Source: an uncultured Bacteroides sp. (GTDB taxonomy: Bacteria > Bacteroidota > Bacteroidia > Bacteroidales > Bacteroidaceae). From it: 27,750 nucleotides of DNA. Position numbers and translations under genes: made by a program. The notes under the pieces were generated by a model. It was not told the origin of the DNA and searched no databases. It saw only the letters and a program-made list of their open reading frames with translations. The stretch is from contig NZ_CABUHK010000071.1 of the NCBI RefSeq assembly GCF_902491285.1, forward strand, positions 1 to 27,750, written 5' to 3'. Shown piece after piece: positions 1-6,956 of the stretch. Every line of letters starts with the position of its first letter. Within the stretch, counting starts at the first letter, position 1.

Positions 1-59
1 CTGAATAATACTTCTTTATCCGGATGGATATAGCTGATTTGTTGAATACTTATAGGCAT
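1..59 (-). CDS. Start of a probable ABC-F family ATPase (partial)
   Basis: Only the first 19 codons are inside the window, read leftward from an ATG at 59. The peptide begins MPISIQQISYIHPDKEVLF. The pattern I-S-x-I-x-x-I-S-Y-x-H-P-x-x-E-x-L-F resembles the start of the first ATP-binding domain of ABC-F (Uup/EttA-like) proteins, which act on ribosomes rather than as transporters. No Walker motif is in view, so the family is inferred from this short stretch only; another ABC ATPase is possible. A candidate promoter lies about 200 bp upstream, leaving a long leader. Confidence 0.45.
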   Translation of the reverse strand, partial: MPISIQQISYIHPDKEVLF

Positions 60-262
60 GGTTGTCTATTGGGTTTGAAGTGAAAGAAATAGTGAAAGAT
101 AATCACGGGGAAGGGGGCGACAAACACAATACTGGCTAAACAACACGGATTTCGTGATGCTTAACGATAAGTCAAAAGCATAAATGAAAAGTGATGTTTA
201 CTTAGAAGTGTTGTCTTACTTGGAAATTCTCATTGTAGTAAGTATATAGTTTAACTTGGCCG

Positions 263-270
263 CAAAGATA
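263..270 (-). promoter_or_regulatory. Possible -7 promoter box for the leftward gene at 1-59
   Basis: On the minus strand the sequence is TATCTTTG, matching the Bacteroides -7 consensus TAnnTTTG. No good -33 box is visible at the expected distance. It would give a leader of roughly 200 nt before the ATG at 59. Confidence 0.3.
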
Positions 271-317
271 ACACTTTCCGGTAAAATCCGATGCAGTTTC
301 GGCAGAAATGTTTTTTT

Positions 318-427
318 AGAAGTTCTGTTTACTCAAATCAGAGCCTCTATTTACTTAATTCAGAGGCTCTATTTGCTTAATTTAGAACCTCTGTTTGCTT
401 GGTTTACAGATTCTATTTGTTCGTTTT
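318..427. repeat. 22-bp tandem repeat, five units plus a partial sixth
   Basis: Units start at 318, 340, 362, 384 and 406, each exactly 22 bp, followed by a partial unit at 428. The approximate consensus is AGA, two variable bases, TCTRTTTRCTYAAWTY. Units 2 and 3 are the most alike and the last one is the most decayed. There are no spacers, so this is a minisatellite and not a CRISPR array. Confidence 0.85.
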
Positions 428-580
428 GCAGACTTTATGGCTTACACGAAGCTGGTAATTCTTCTATTCCTACTATTGTAGCTTTTCAAACTAGCCGTAA
501 ATCATGTACAGAACATTAAGAGAAAAGTTGCTTTCCATTAATAAGAAAGTTCCGGTTATTAGGAAGTAAAGTTGTTTTGT

Positions 581-692
581 ACTAATAACAAACTATAAAT
601 GAAACTTGCATTTATAAAAACAAAGCTTTCATTTATAAAAATGGAACTTGCATTTATAAAAACAAAAGCTTTGTTTATAGTTTGAGATTAGT
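581..692. repeat. 21-bp tandem repeats enclosed by an inverted repeat
   Basis: The core CATTTATAAAAA recurs at 609, 630 and 651, a strict 21-bp period. The first and third units share a longer match (ACTTGCATTTATAAAAACAAA at 604 and 646). The block is enclosed by inverted arms at 581-599 and 674-692 (ACTAATnnCAAACTATAAA, two mismatches). The whole tract could fold into a long hairpin. Confidence 0.8.
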
Positions 693-795
693 GTATAAAA
701 AGTTTAGTACTAATCCAAAATAAGTTTGCTGGTAAGCTATATGAAGTTTGTTACTAATTGATTGGCTCATACGCTATACCTTTCCATACAGAAAG

Positions 796-825
796 AAGGC
801 TTTCAACGATATCGCTGAAAGCCTT
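796..825 (-). terminator. Hairpin terminator after the rclA homologue
   Basis: A perfect 10-bp stem (AAGGCTTTCA / TGAAAGCCTT) with a 10-nt loop lies 29 bp past the stop of the leftward oxidoreductase gene. Its minus-strand tail is only moderately T-rich. Confidence 0.65.
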
Positions 826-853
826 TATCCTTTTCTTCCCTTTTGCTACGTCT

Positions 854-2227
854 TTATACATCAAATAATTGATTCAATCCTTCGCTCATGCTGGGATGAG
901 TGAAGATAAAATCGCGTAGAAAAGTAGTCTCTTGCCCTGTCTTCATAGCCAAAGCTACGATATTTATTATTTCCGGGGCATCGGCACAAAACAGCGTGCA
1001 TCCCATAATCTTTCCGCTGTGACTGTTCACAATAGCTTTCAGCATACCGTCCGTCTGTTGCAATGTGCGCGAGCGGACTACGGAAGTAGCCGGTAAACGG
1101 GAAACCTTGAAAGAATAACCTCTTTTCAGGGCTTCTTCTTCGGTGAGACCGATGTGAGCCAGCGGCGGGTCGATAAATACTGCATACTGAACAGGATTAC
1201 GGTCGCCGATGTCCCGTTTTTTATCTCCGAAGAGTTGGTCGCGGATAATCCGGAAGTCATCCAGTGAAAGATAAGTAAATTGCGATCCGCCCTTCACGTC
1301 GCCCATTGCCCATACATGAGGAACAGTGGTACGCAACTGATCGTTTACCACGATAGCTCCGTGTGCATCCACTTCCACTCCTGCCGCTTGCAGGTTCAAG
1401 CCTTCAATCATAGGTTTTCGTCCCGTGGCGATGAGGATAGCGTCACCGTCCACAAAGTAAGGAGTGCTGTCGGACACGTCCGAATAAGTCAGCGTCACAC
1501 CGTCATTGGTATCATGGATGGACTGTGCACGGGCATTGAGATGAATTTCTATTCCTTTCCTTTCCATCACTTCTCTGACGCTTTGGGCAATATCCTGGTC
1601 GTTGCGGGGCATGAATCGGTCGCCACTTTCGAGGATAGTTACTTTACTGCCGAATCCGGTATACATCGACGCAAATTCCAGTCCGATATATCCGCCGCCA
1701 ACGATAATCAAATGTTTGGGCAGGACATTCATATCCAAAAGAGTGGCGCTGGTGTACACATGCCGGCTTTCTTTGAGTCCGTCGATTGCCGGAATAATAG
1801 GAGTAGAGCCGGTATTGATGAAGATCTCTTTCCCTTGCAGTTCTATATCCCCGTCGGGGAGTGCCACTTTCAGGGTATTGGCAGATATAAAAGAAGCTGT
1901 TCCTGTGTAGACAGTCACGTTCGGGCGTTGGCTTAACTTTTTGTAATTACTCTCCCTGAGAAAAGAGGTCAGGCGGTTTTTGCGGGCAATAGCCTGTTTA
2001 TACATGTTTGCCTGTTTCGGAAAATCTTCGTAATACAGCAGGGAAGAAATCTCCGCTTCATGTATCAGGGTTTTTGTCGGGATACAAGCAATGTTCGGAC
2101 AAGAGCCCCCATACATCATATCGGAGCGTTCGATGACGGCAACCTGCCATCCTCGGTTTGAAAGTTCGGCAGCCAGAGTTTTCCCTGCCTTGCCGAACCC
2201 TATAATAATTGCATCATATTGTTTCAT
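854..2227 (-). CDS. rclA: RclA-like flavin disulfide reductase
   Basis: A 457-residue FAD/NAD(P)-dependent pyridine nucleotide-disulfide oxidoreductase. The FAD-binding start is IIIGFGKAGKTLA, the redox pair is GGSCPNIACIPTK with Cys43 and Cys48, the NAD(P) site is VGGGYIGLEFASM, a second FAD motif is WAMGDVKGG, and the C-terminal dimer interface has THPSMSE. Its start and many inner blocks closely follow E. coli RclA as I remember it (IIGFGKAGKTLA, YGGxC, FTYxSLDDxRIxRD). E. coli RclA protects against hypochlorous acid and reduces copper(II). The next gene upstream is an RclC homologue, which supports the assignment. Mercuric reductase and dihydrolipoamide dehydrogenase are less likely: neither neighbour set is present, and the motif around the first Cys differs. 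Confidence 0.85.
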   Translation of the reverse strand: MKQYDAIIIGFGKAGKTLAAELSNRGWQVAVIERSDMMYGGSCPNIACIPTKTLIHEAEISSLLYYEDFPKQANMYKQAIARKNRLTSFLRESNYKKLSQRPNVTVYTGTASFISANTLKVALPDGDIELQGKEIFINTGSTPIIPAIDGLKESRHVYTSATLLDMNVLPKHLIIVGGGYIGLEFASMYTGFGSKVTILESGDRFMPRNDQDIAQSVREVMERKGIEIHLNARAQSIHDTNDGVTLTYSDVSDSTPYFVDGDAILIATGRKPMIEGLNLQAAGVEVDAHGAIVVNDQLRTTVPHVWAMGDVKGGSQFTYLSLDDFRIIRDQLFGDKKRDIGDRNPVQYAVFIDPPLAHIGLTEEEALKRGYSFKVSRLPATSVVRSRTLQQTDGMLKAIVNSHSGKIMGCTLFCADAPEIINIVALAMKTGQETTFLRDFIFTHPSMSEGLNQLFDV

Positions 2228-2325
2228 AACTTCTTTGTTTAACGATTTGTATTAGACTATATAACAGTCTGAAATACGATTTGTTCCGTGGCCCAAAGAA
2301 GTCAGAACTCTCTACAGTAGTATGA

Positions 2326-2907
2326 TTAGTCTTTTTTAAGTGTTTTGAGTACGCGTTGTGACGAATCGGACAGAAGTACTACGGCGCTGGCTAGTATAAC
2401 AATATCCTTAATCACCAATCGTCCCGCGCCGGACAGTAACGGGAAGCCGAACTCTTCGCCTCCCAGGTTGGGAACCCATACTTCGGGAGTTGTGACGAGG
2501 AAGGAGAGGGTGCCGAGCGTCATGATAATAGCCAGAGTATCACCTATCAGCCCTGCTTTCGAGGAGAAGATTCCCAGGAATACCAGGATACCTATACTCA
2601 TGATGAGAGCTCCCAGTCCATAAGAGAAAGTGTATGTATTGTTTGCTTCATGCCATGCGCGATTTTCCGGTACAAAAGCGCCTTCCGCATTTTTGTGTTC
2701 CTTGTATTCGGGAGCTCCTTTGGCATAGAAGAAACTCATGAACGGACTGTTGGCTACAAACGGAACAATCCCGTCGGCTTCATAATGGAAATACTTCAAT
2801 CCGCCTATCCATACGAATACCACCAGGATAGCTACTCGGATAAACTTGATACCGAAACTTTTCAGACTTGAAGTGAAGGTCAGTAAAGCGATAAATTTCT
2901 CTCTCAT
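2326..2907 (-). CDS. rclC: RclC/YkgB-like DUF417 membrane protein
   Basis: About 193 residues from the ATG at 2907. An in-frame TTG at 2943 would add 12 residues but overlaps the promoter, so ATG is preferred. It is a polytopic inner-membrane protein with four likely membrane segments. The blocks VFVWIGGLKYF, YEADGIVPFVANSPFMSFFY, SFLVTTPEVWVPNLG and FPLLSGAGRLVIKD match E. coli RclC (YkgB, DUF417) closely by memory. In E. coli, rclC sits in the HOCl-induced rclABC operon; its biochemical role is unknown. Here it lies 98 bp upstream of the rclA homologue on the same strand. No rclB-like gene is present. Confidence 0.85.
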   Translation of the reverse strand: MREKFIALLTFTSSLKSFGIKFIRVAILVVFVWIGGLKYFHYEADGIVPFVANSPFMSFFYAKGAPEYKEHKNAEGAFVPENRAWHEANNTYTFSYGLGALIMSIGILVFLGIFSSKAGLIGDTLAIIMTLGTLSFLVTTPEVWVPNLGGEEFGFPLLSGAGRLVIKDIVILASAVVLLSDSSQRVLKTLKKD

Positions 2908-2940
2908 TTTGTAGGGTTTTAATTGGTTTAACTTACACCG

Positions 2941-2971
2941 CAAAGGTCGTGCTTTTCCGATACCCCCAAAA
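2941..2971 (-). promoter_or_regulatory. Probable promoter of the rclC-rclA unit
   Basis: On the minus strand there is TTTTG (2967-2971), an 18-bp spacer, and GACCTTTG (2941-2948), which differs from TAnnTTTG at its first base. It lies between the AraC-family gene and rclC. This suggests rclC-rclA can be transcribed apart from the upstream regulator, perhaps under its control. Confidence 0.45.
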
Positions 2972-2994
2972 TGGCAATACTTCCGTATCCCTTA

Positions 2995-3834
2995 TCAATT
3001 CTTCCCTTCTTGCGTATTTCTGAACTGTCCGGCACTCTGTCCGGTCATATTTTTAAAGAAACGGCTGAAGGAAGCCTGGTCTTCGAATCCTAGAATATCA
3101 GCAATTTCCTTGGCGCTTTTGTTACTGTAGAGCAAGAGACGTTTGGCTTCCGCTTCCACCCGTTCGTGAATCACGCGGAGCGGAGAGGGCAGTTTGCAAG
3201 TCGAAAAGATATTTGATAGTGTCTTGGGTGATTTGTGCAGCATATCGGCATAATCCTGTACCTGCTTCTTTGTCCGGTAATGTTCGTCAACCAGGTTATA
3301 GTATTGGCGTACAATCTCGAAACCGGATTCTTTTTCGCGGGTAATATTCATGCGATGGCGTGCAATCCGGGTACACTGGATGATGAACCGCTTCAGCAAT
3401 ATGCGCAGCATTTCTTCTTGCAAACTGTCGGAAACGGTGAACTCGTTTTCTAATGCTGCTGCGATGGTATCCAGTTCGATGCGCTCTGTCTCGTTCAGCG
3501 TGAAACGGATAAGATGGGACGAACCATTGAAGAGGAAACCGCTGCATGATACTTCATGGTCGTTTCCGTAGATACAGTAGAAATTACTGTTGAACAGCAA
3601 AGTCAGGTATTCTCCGTCAATTGATTTAAATTCGAGATGTTGCAGGTGGGTCAGTGAAATTACTTCATCTTTGGCAAGCACCATCTCCTGATGGTCTATC
3701 TCGACCGTGATGCTTCCGTTGCGTACCCATATGAACTTATATAGCCCTTTTTCTTTTTGCAATGCTTTCTCTGTCAGATAAGAATCTGTAAGCGCGAGTG
3801 TTCCTTTTAGTTTTGTGTGATATTGTTGTAGCAT
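2995..3834 (-). CDS. AraC-family transcriptional regulator
   Basis: 279 residues. The C-terminal part (about 180-279) is an AraC/XylS double helix-turn-helix: the second helix region contains SAKEIADILGFEDQASFSRF followed by FKNMTGQSAGQFR, the family signature. The N-terminal half is a cupin-like sensing domain (blocks such as GSITVEIDHQEMVLAKDEVISL). It begins 2 bp after the cytidine deaminase stop, so the two are probably co-transcribed and translationally coupled. Directly downstream are rclC and rclA. E. coli rclABC is controlled by the HOCl-sensing AraC protein RclR, so a similar role here is a reasonable inference, but sequence alone does not show that this protein senses chlorine oxidants. 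Confidence 0.85.
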   Translation of the reverse strand: MLQQYHTKLKGTLALTDSYLTEKALQKEKGLYKFIWVRNGSITVEIDHQEMVLAKDEVISLTHLQHLEFKSIDGEYLTLLFNSNFYCIYGNDHEVSCSGFLFNGSSHLIRFTLNETERIELDTIAAALENEFTVSDSLQEEMLRILLKRFIIQCTRIARHRMNITREKESGFEIVRQYYNLVDEHYRTKKQVQDYADMLHKSPKTLSNIFSTCKLPSPLRVIHERVEAEAKRLLLYSNKSAKEIADILGFEDQASFSRFFKNMTGQSAGQFRNTQEGKN

Positions 3835-3836
3835 AG

Positions 3837-4319
3837 TTAGTCCTCCATTGCTGATGCATCAAATGATAGTGGCAGTAAATCGCCTATACTTTTTATTTCG
3901 TAAATACATTCCTTGCCGTAAAGCAAGATACGGATAGGCTGTCCGTATCGTTTTTCCGTTTCCAGAATCACTTGACGGCAAGCACCGCAGGGGGGAATCG
4001 GCTTGTCAATAAAATCCTTTTCCGTTCTTGCGGCAATGGCAAGAGTAACGACCGGCTGTTCGGGATACCGGGAATTGGCGTAGAACAGAGTTGTGCGTTC
4101 TGCACAAAGTCCCGACGGATAGGCGGCATTTTCCTGATTCGTTCCTGTCACAACGGTTCCGTTGCCTAATAGCGCGGCGGCACCCACCGAGAAATGAGAA
4201 TAAGGAGCATAGCTGCGTGCTGTTGCATCCATGGCTGTTTTCATAAGTGCCTGGTCGGCCTCATTCAACTCATTATATTGATATACTTTGATAACTGCGG
4301 TAATTATGAGGTCTTTCAT
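3837..4319 (-). CDS. cdd: Cytidine deaminase
   Basis: 160 residues, a normal length for the homotetrameric type. It deaminates cytidine and deoxycytidine to uridine forms in pyrimidine salvage. The zinc and catalytic motifs are intact: NQENAAYPSGLCAER (Cys ligand with the catalytic Glu two residues later) and PPCGACRQ (two Cys ligands). SYAPYSHFSVGAA is the typical N-terminal substrate-binding block. It is the first gene of a leftward unit with the AraC-family regulator, and a good promoter lies just upstream. Confidence 0.93.
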   Translation of the reverse strand: MKDLIITAVIKVYQYNELNEADQALMKTAMDATARSYAPYSHFSVGAAALLGNGTVVTGTNQENAAYPSGLCAERTTLFYANSRYPEQPVVTLAIAARTEKDFIDKPIPPCGACRQVILETEKRYGQPIRILLYGKECIYEIKSIGDLLPLSFDASAMED

Positions 4320-4354
4320 ATGCGTTGAGGTATTTGTTTCTACAATTAATGTTA

Positions 4355-4384
4355 CAAAGTTAGGAAAGAGATTGATAATCCCAA
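4355..4384 (-). promoter_or_regulatory. Promoter for cdd and the AraC-family gene
   Basis: On the minus strand there is TTGG (4381-4384), an 18-bp spacer and TAACTTTG (4355-4362), a good fit to the Bacteroides sigma-ABfr type promoter. The leader to the cdd ATG is short. Confidence 0.65.
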
Positions 4385-4423
4385 TTATTTTTCAGATTTT
4401 TGTGTCCTATAATCCTCATCCGA

Positions 4424-5335
4424 ATGAAAATGGAGAATAAATTGCATAGGCTTGTCTTTTTGACTGTCGTATTCTTTTTTGCCGCAGGAGTGCAAGCACA
4501 GAAACGGAATGCCCGTTATACCGAATATATAAATAAGTATAGTGACTTGGCTGTCGAACAAATGAAACTTCATAAGATTCCCGCCAGTATCACGTTGGCG
4601 CAGGGACTGCTGGAAAGCGGTGCCGGATATAGCCAGTTGGCACGAAAGAGCAACAACCATTTCGGCATCAAATGTGGCAGTAGCTGGCGGGGACGTACGG
4701 TGCGTCACGACGATGACGCGCGCAACGAATGTTTCCGTGCCTATAAACATCCGCGTGACTCTTACGAAGACCATTCCGATTTTCTCAAAAGAGGTGCCCG
4801 TTATGCTTTTCTTTTCAAATTGGATATAACCGACTATAAAGGCTGGGCGCGTGGACTGAAAAAAGCAGGTTATGCCACCGATCCTTCCTATGCCAATCGT
4901 CTGATTACGATTATTGAAGACTACGACTTGTATAAATATGACCGCAAGGGTGTCTATTCAGAACGTAAACTGAGAAAGAATCCCTGGCTGATGAATCCGC
5001 ATCAGATTTACATTGCCAATGACATAGCTTATGTCGTTGCCCGTAGTGGGGACACTTTCCAGGACTTGGGCAAGGAACTGGATATTAGCTGGAAAAAGCT
5101 CGTGAAGTACAACGACTTGCATCGCGAATATACCTTAATGGAAGGAGATGTCATCTACCTGAAAGCCAAAAAGAAGAAAGCGTCCAAACCTCATACTGTA
5201 TATATTGTGAGAGACGGTGATTCCATGCACGGCATCTCTCAGAAATATGGTATCCGCCTTAAGAACTTGTATAAGATGAACCGCAAGGACGGCGACTATG
5301 TCCCTGAGGTGGGAGACAGGTTACGTCTGCGATAA
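4424..5335 (+). CDS. Secreted glucosaminidase with two LysM domains
   Basis: About 303 residues from the ATG at 4424. A TTG at 4400 is in frame but would put extra residues before the signal peptide. Residues 1-25 are a signal peptide ending in GVQAQ. Residues about 30-170 are a GH73-type glucosaminidase domain with the catalytic Glu in LAQGLLESGAGYS, followed by NNHFGIKC and a typical YEDHSDFL block. Two LysM modules follow, one starting near YVVARSGDTFQDLG and one near YIVRDGDSMHGIS. It should cut the glycan strands of peptidoglycan and bind them through LysM. It stands divergent from cdd and 83 bp upstream of the NADH dehydrogenase gene. Confidence 0.88.
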   Translation: MKMENKLHRLVFLTVVFFFAAGVQAQKRNARYTEYINKYSDLAVEQMKLHKIPASITLAQGLLESGAGYSQLARKSNNHFGIKCGSSWRGRTVRHDDDARNECFRAYKHPRDSYEDHSDFLKRGARYAFLFKLDITDYKGWARGLKKAGYATDPSYANRLITIIEDYDLYKYDRKGVYSERKLRKNPWLMNPHQIYIANDIAYVVARSGDTFQDLGKELDISWKKLVKYNDLHREYTLMEGDVIYLKAKKKKASKPHTVYIVRDGDSMHGISQKYGIRLKNLYKMNRKDGDYVPEVGDRLRLR

Positions 5336-5418
5336 GCCGCTTCTTGATAAAAGTTGGATACCGCAAAAACTTAATGGCTCATCCGCGTGTTATTATTTAG
5401 ATAAAACATGATTGGAAT

Positions 5419-6792
5419 ATGAGTCTGAACATTGCAAAAAGTGATAAGAAACGTGTCGTCATAGTAGGCGGTGGTTTCGGTGGTCTGAAGTTGGCTAACA
5501 AGCTGAGAAAGTCAGACTTCCAAGTCGTATTGATAGATAAGAACAACTATCATCAGTTTCCCCCTTTGATATATCAGGTGGCTTCGGCGGGTATGGAACC
5601 TACTTCTATTTCCTTCCCTTTCCGCAAAATCTTCCAGCACCGGAAAGATTTCTATTTCCGTATGGCGGAAGTACGTGCCATTTTTCCGGAAAAGAATATA
5701 ATCCAGACTTCCATAGGGAAAGTTGAATACGACTATCTGGTTCTGGCGGCAGGCACTACTACCAATTTCTTTGGTAACAAGCATATCGAGGAGGAAGCCA
5801 TGCCGATGAAGAACGTTTCGGAAGCAATGGGACTGCGGAATGCTCTTTTGGCGAATTTGGAACGTGCGCTTACTTGTTCCACTAAACAGGAACAACAGGA
5901 ATTATTGAATATTGTTATTGTAGGCGGTGGTGCCACCGGCATAGAAGTGGCGGGAATACTTTCTGAAATGAAGAGGTTTGTATTGCCGAATGATTATCCG
6001 GATATGCCCAGTAGCCTGATGCACATCTATCTGATTGAAGCAGGACCGAGATTGCTGGCCGGAATGTCGGAAGACTCTTCAGCCCATGTGGAGAAGTTTC
6101 TCCGTGAAATGGGTGTGAATATACTGCTGAACAAGCGTGTGACCGATTATCGTGACCACAAAGTCATACTTGAGGATGGTACTGAGATTGCCACGCGTAC
6201 TTTTATATGGGTGAGTGGTGTCACCGGAGTGACTATTGGAAATATGGATGCTTCGTTGATAGGGCGTGGCGGACGTATCAAGGTCGATTCGTTCAACCGT
6301 GTGGAAGGAATGAATAATGTGTTTGCTATCGGCGATCAATGTATCCAGTTGTCCGACGAAAGTTATCCGAACGGGCATCCCCAACTGGCACAAGTCGCTA
6401 TCCAGCAAGGCGAACTGCTGGCGAAAAACTTGATACGCCTTGAAAAAGGACAGGAGATGAAGCCTTTCCATTATCGTAATCTGGGTTCGATGGCAACAGT
6501 GGGACGTAACCGTGCCGTTGCGGAATTTAGTAAGGTGAAGATGCAAGGGTGGTTTGCTTGGGTAATGTGGCTGGTCGTTCATTTGCGTTCTATTCTTGGA
6601 GTACGTAATAAGGTAGTAGTTCTTCTCAACTGGATATGGAATTATTTCACTTACGACCAGTCCATGCGTATGATTGTCTATGCCCGTAAGGCAAAAGAAA
6701 TCCGTGACAGGGAGGCGGTTGAGGCGACTACCCACTTGGGGCAAGACTTGATACAAAAGAAGGAAACTCCTCAACAGGAAAAGAAACTGTAA
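5419..6792 (+). CDS. ndh: Type II NADH dehydrogenase (NDH-2)
   Basis: 457 residues, single-subunit non-proton-pumping NADH:quinone oxidoreductase. The FAD motif VIVGGGFGGLKLA is at the N-terminus, NYHQFPPLIYQVASAG is the NDH-2 block near the quinone site, the NADH motif is IVIVGGGATGIEVAG, and the second FAD motif is NVFAIGDQC followed by HPQLAQVAIQQG. The C-terminal region (GWFAWVMWLVVHL and beyond) is hydrophobic and probably holds the enzyme on the membrane surface. A 58-residue polar tail follows. No clear promoter is visible in the 83 bp upstream, so read-through from the glucosaminidase gene is possible. Confidence 0.9.
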   Translation: MSLNIAKSDKKRVVIVGGGFGGLKLANKLRKSDFQVVLIDKNNYHQFPPLIYQVASAGMEPTSISFPFRKIFQHRKDFYFRMAEVRAIFPEKNIIQTSIGKVEYDYLVLAAGTTTNFFGNKHIEEEAMPMKNVSEAMGLRNALLANLERALTCSTKQEQQELLNIVIVGGGATGIEVAGILSEMKRFVLPNDYPDMPSSLMHIYLIEAGPRLLAGMSEDSSAHVEKFLREMGVNILLNKRVTDYRDHKVILEDGTEIATRTFIWVSGVTGVTIGNMDASLIGRGGRIKVDSFNRVEGMNNVFAIGDQCIQLSDESYPNGHPQLAQVAIQQGELLAKNLIRLEKGQEMKPFHYRNLGSMATVGRNRAVAEFSKVKMQGWFAWVMWLVVHLRSILGVRNKVVVLLNWIWNYFTYDQSMRMIVYARKAKEIRDREAVEATTHLGQDLIQKKETPQQEKKL

Positions 6793-6829
6793 CAATGATA
6801 TCAACTGGTTCTGAACGGTAAATCCGTAC

Positions 6830-6862
6830 AGGGTGTTCGATTTCGGACACCCTTTCTTTTTG
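6830..6862 (+). terminator. Hairpin with T-run after ndh (also contains a putative activator site)
   Basis: The stem AGGGTGTTCG / CGGACACCCT has a 4-nt loop and a TTCTTTTTG tail, 38 bp after the ndh stop. It can act as an intrinsic terminator. The inner palindrome also matches, in sequence and promoter spacing, the palindrome upstream of the TolC-family gene, so it may have two jobs. Confidence 0.7.
6833..6850. promoter_or_regulatory. Putative upstream activator site for the hlyD-type gene
   Basis: The palindrome GTGTTCG-ATTT-CGGACAC shares GTGTTCGA and the mirrored ACAC end with 11083-11100. Its first base lies exactly 62 bp before the sigma-54-like TGGCAC at 6895, the same distance as in the tolC copy. 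This is what would be expected of an enhancer bound by an NtrC-type dimer. Binding by the regulator encoded at 12776 is inferred. Confidence 0.55.
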
Positions 6863-6894
6863 TCTATGGGCTCTTATTCAGTGATTTACGATTC

Positions 6895-6909
6895 TGGCAC
6901 AGATTTGGT
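6895..6909 (+). promoter_or_regulatory. Sigma-54-like promoter of the adaptor gene
   Basis: The -24 element TGGCAC (6895-6900) is perfect. The -12 element at 6906-6909 reads TGGT instead of TTGC, with the key G 12 bp from the first G of the -24 GG. The start would be near 6920, about 37 bp before the ATG. The weak -12 half lowers confidence, but the shared layout with the tolC promoter supports it. Confidence 0.5.
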
Positions 6910-6956
6910 ATATGAAATATCGGATTAATGCATGATAAAATCGTAAACGATAAGAT

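Larger units (their letters stand above)
60..853. other. Gene-free, repeat-bearing AT-rich intergenic region
   Basis: No convincing gene is present in either strand. An 87-codon open frame at 256-519 merely reads through a tandem repeat and has no protein-like character. The stretch holds two distinct tandem-repeat tracts (318-427 and 581-692) and, at its right end, a terminator for the leftward gene that stops at 854. Confidence 0.7.

Noticed and set aside
318..427. CRISPR array
   Set aside because: Units are directly adjacent with no spacers, and no cas-like gene is in the window.
256..519. 87-codon open frame on the plus strand
   Set aside because: It runs through the 22-bp tandem repeat, has no ribosome site or protein-like composition, and is simply an open stretch in AT-rich DNA.
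854..2227. Mercuric reductase or dihydrolipoamide dehydrogenase
   Set aside because: The first Cys motif and the overall blocks fit RclA better, and neither mer genes nor 2-oxoacid dehydrogenase genes are nearby.
6830..6862. Explanation as a plain ndh terminator only
   Set aside because: It may well terminate, but the shared octamer and equal 62-bp spacing with the site at 11083 are not explained by termination alone.
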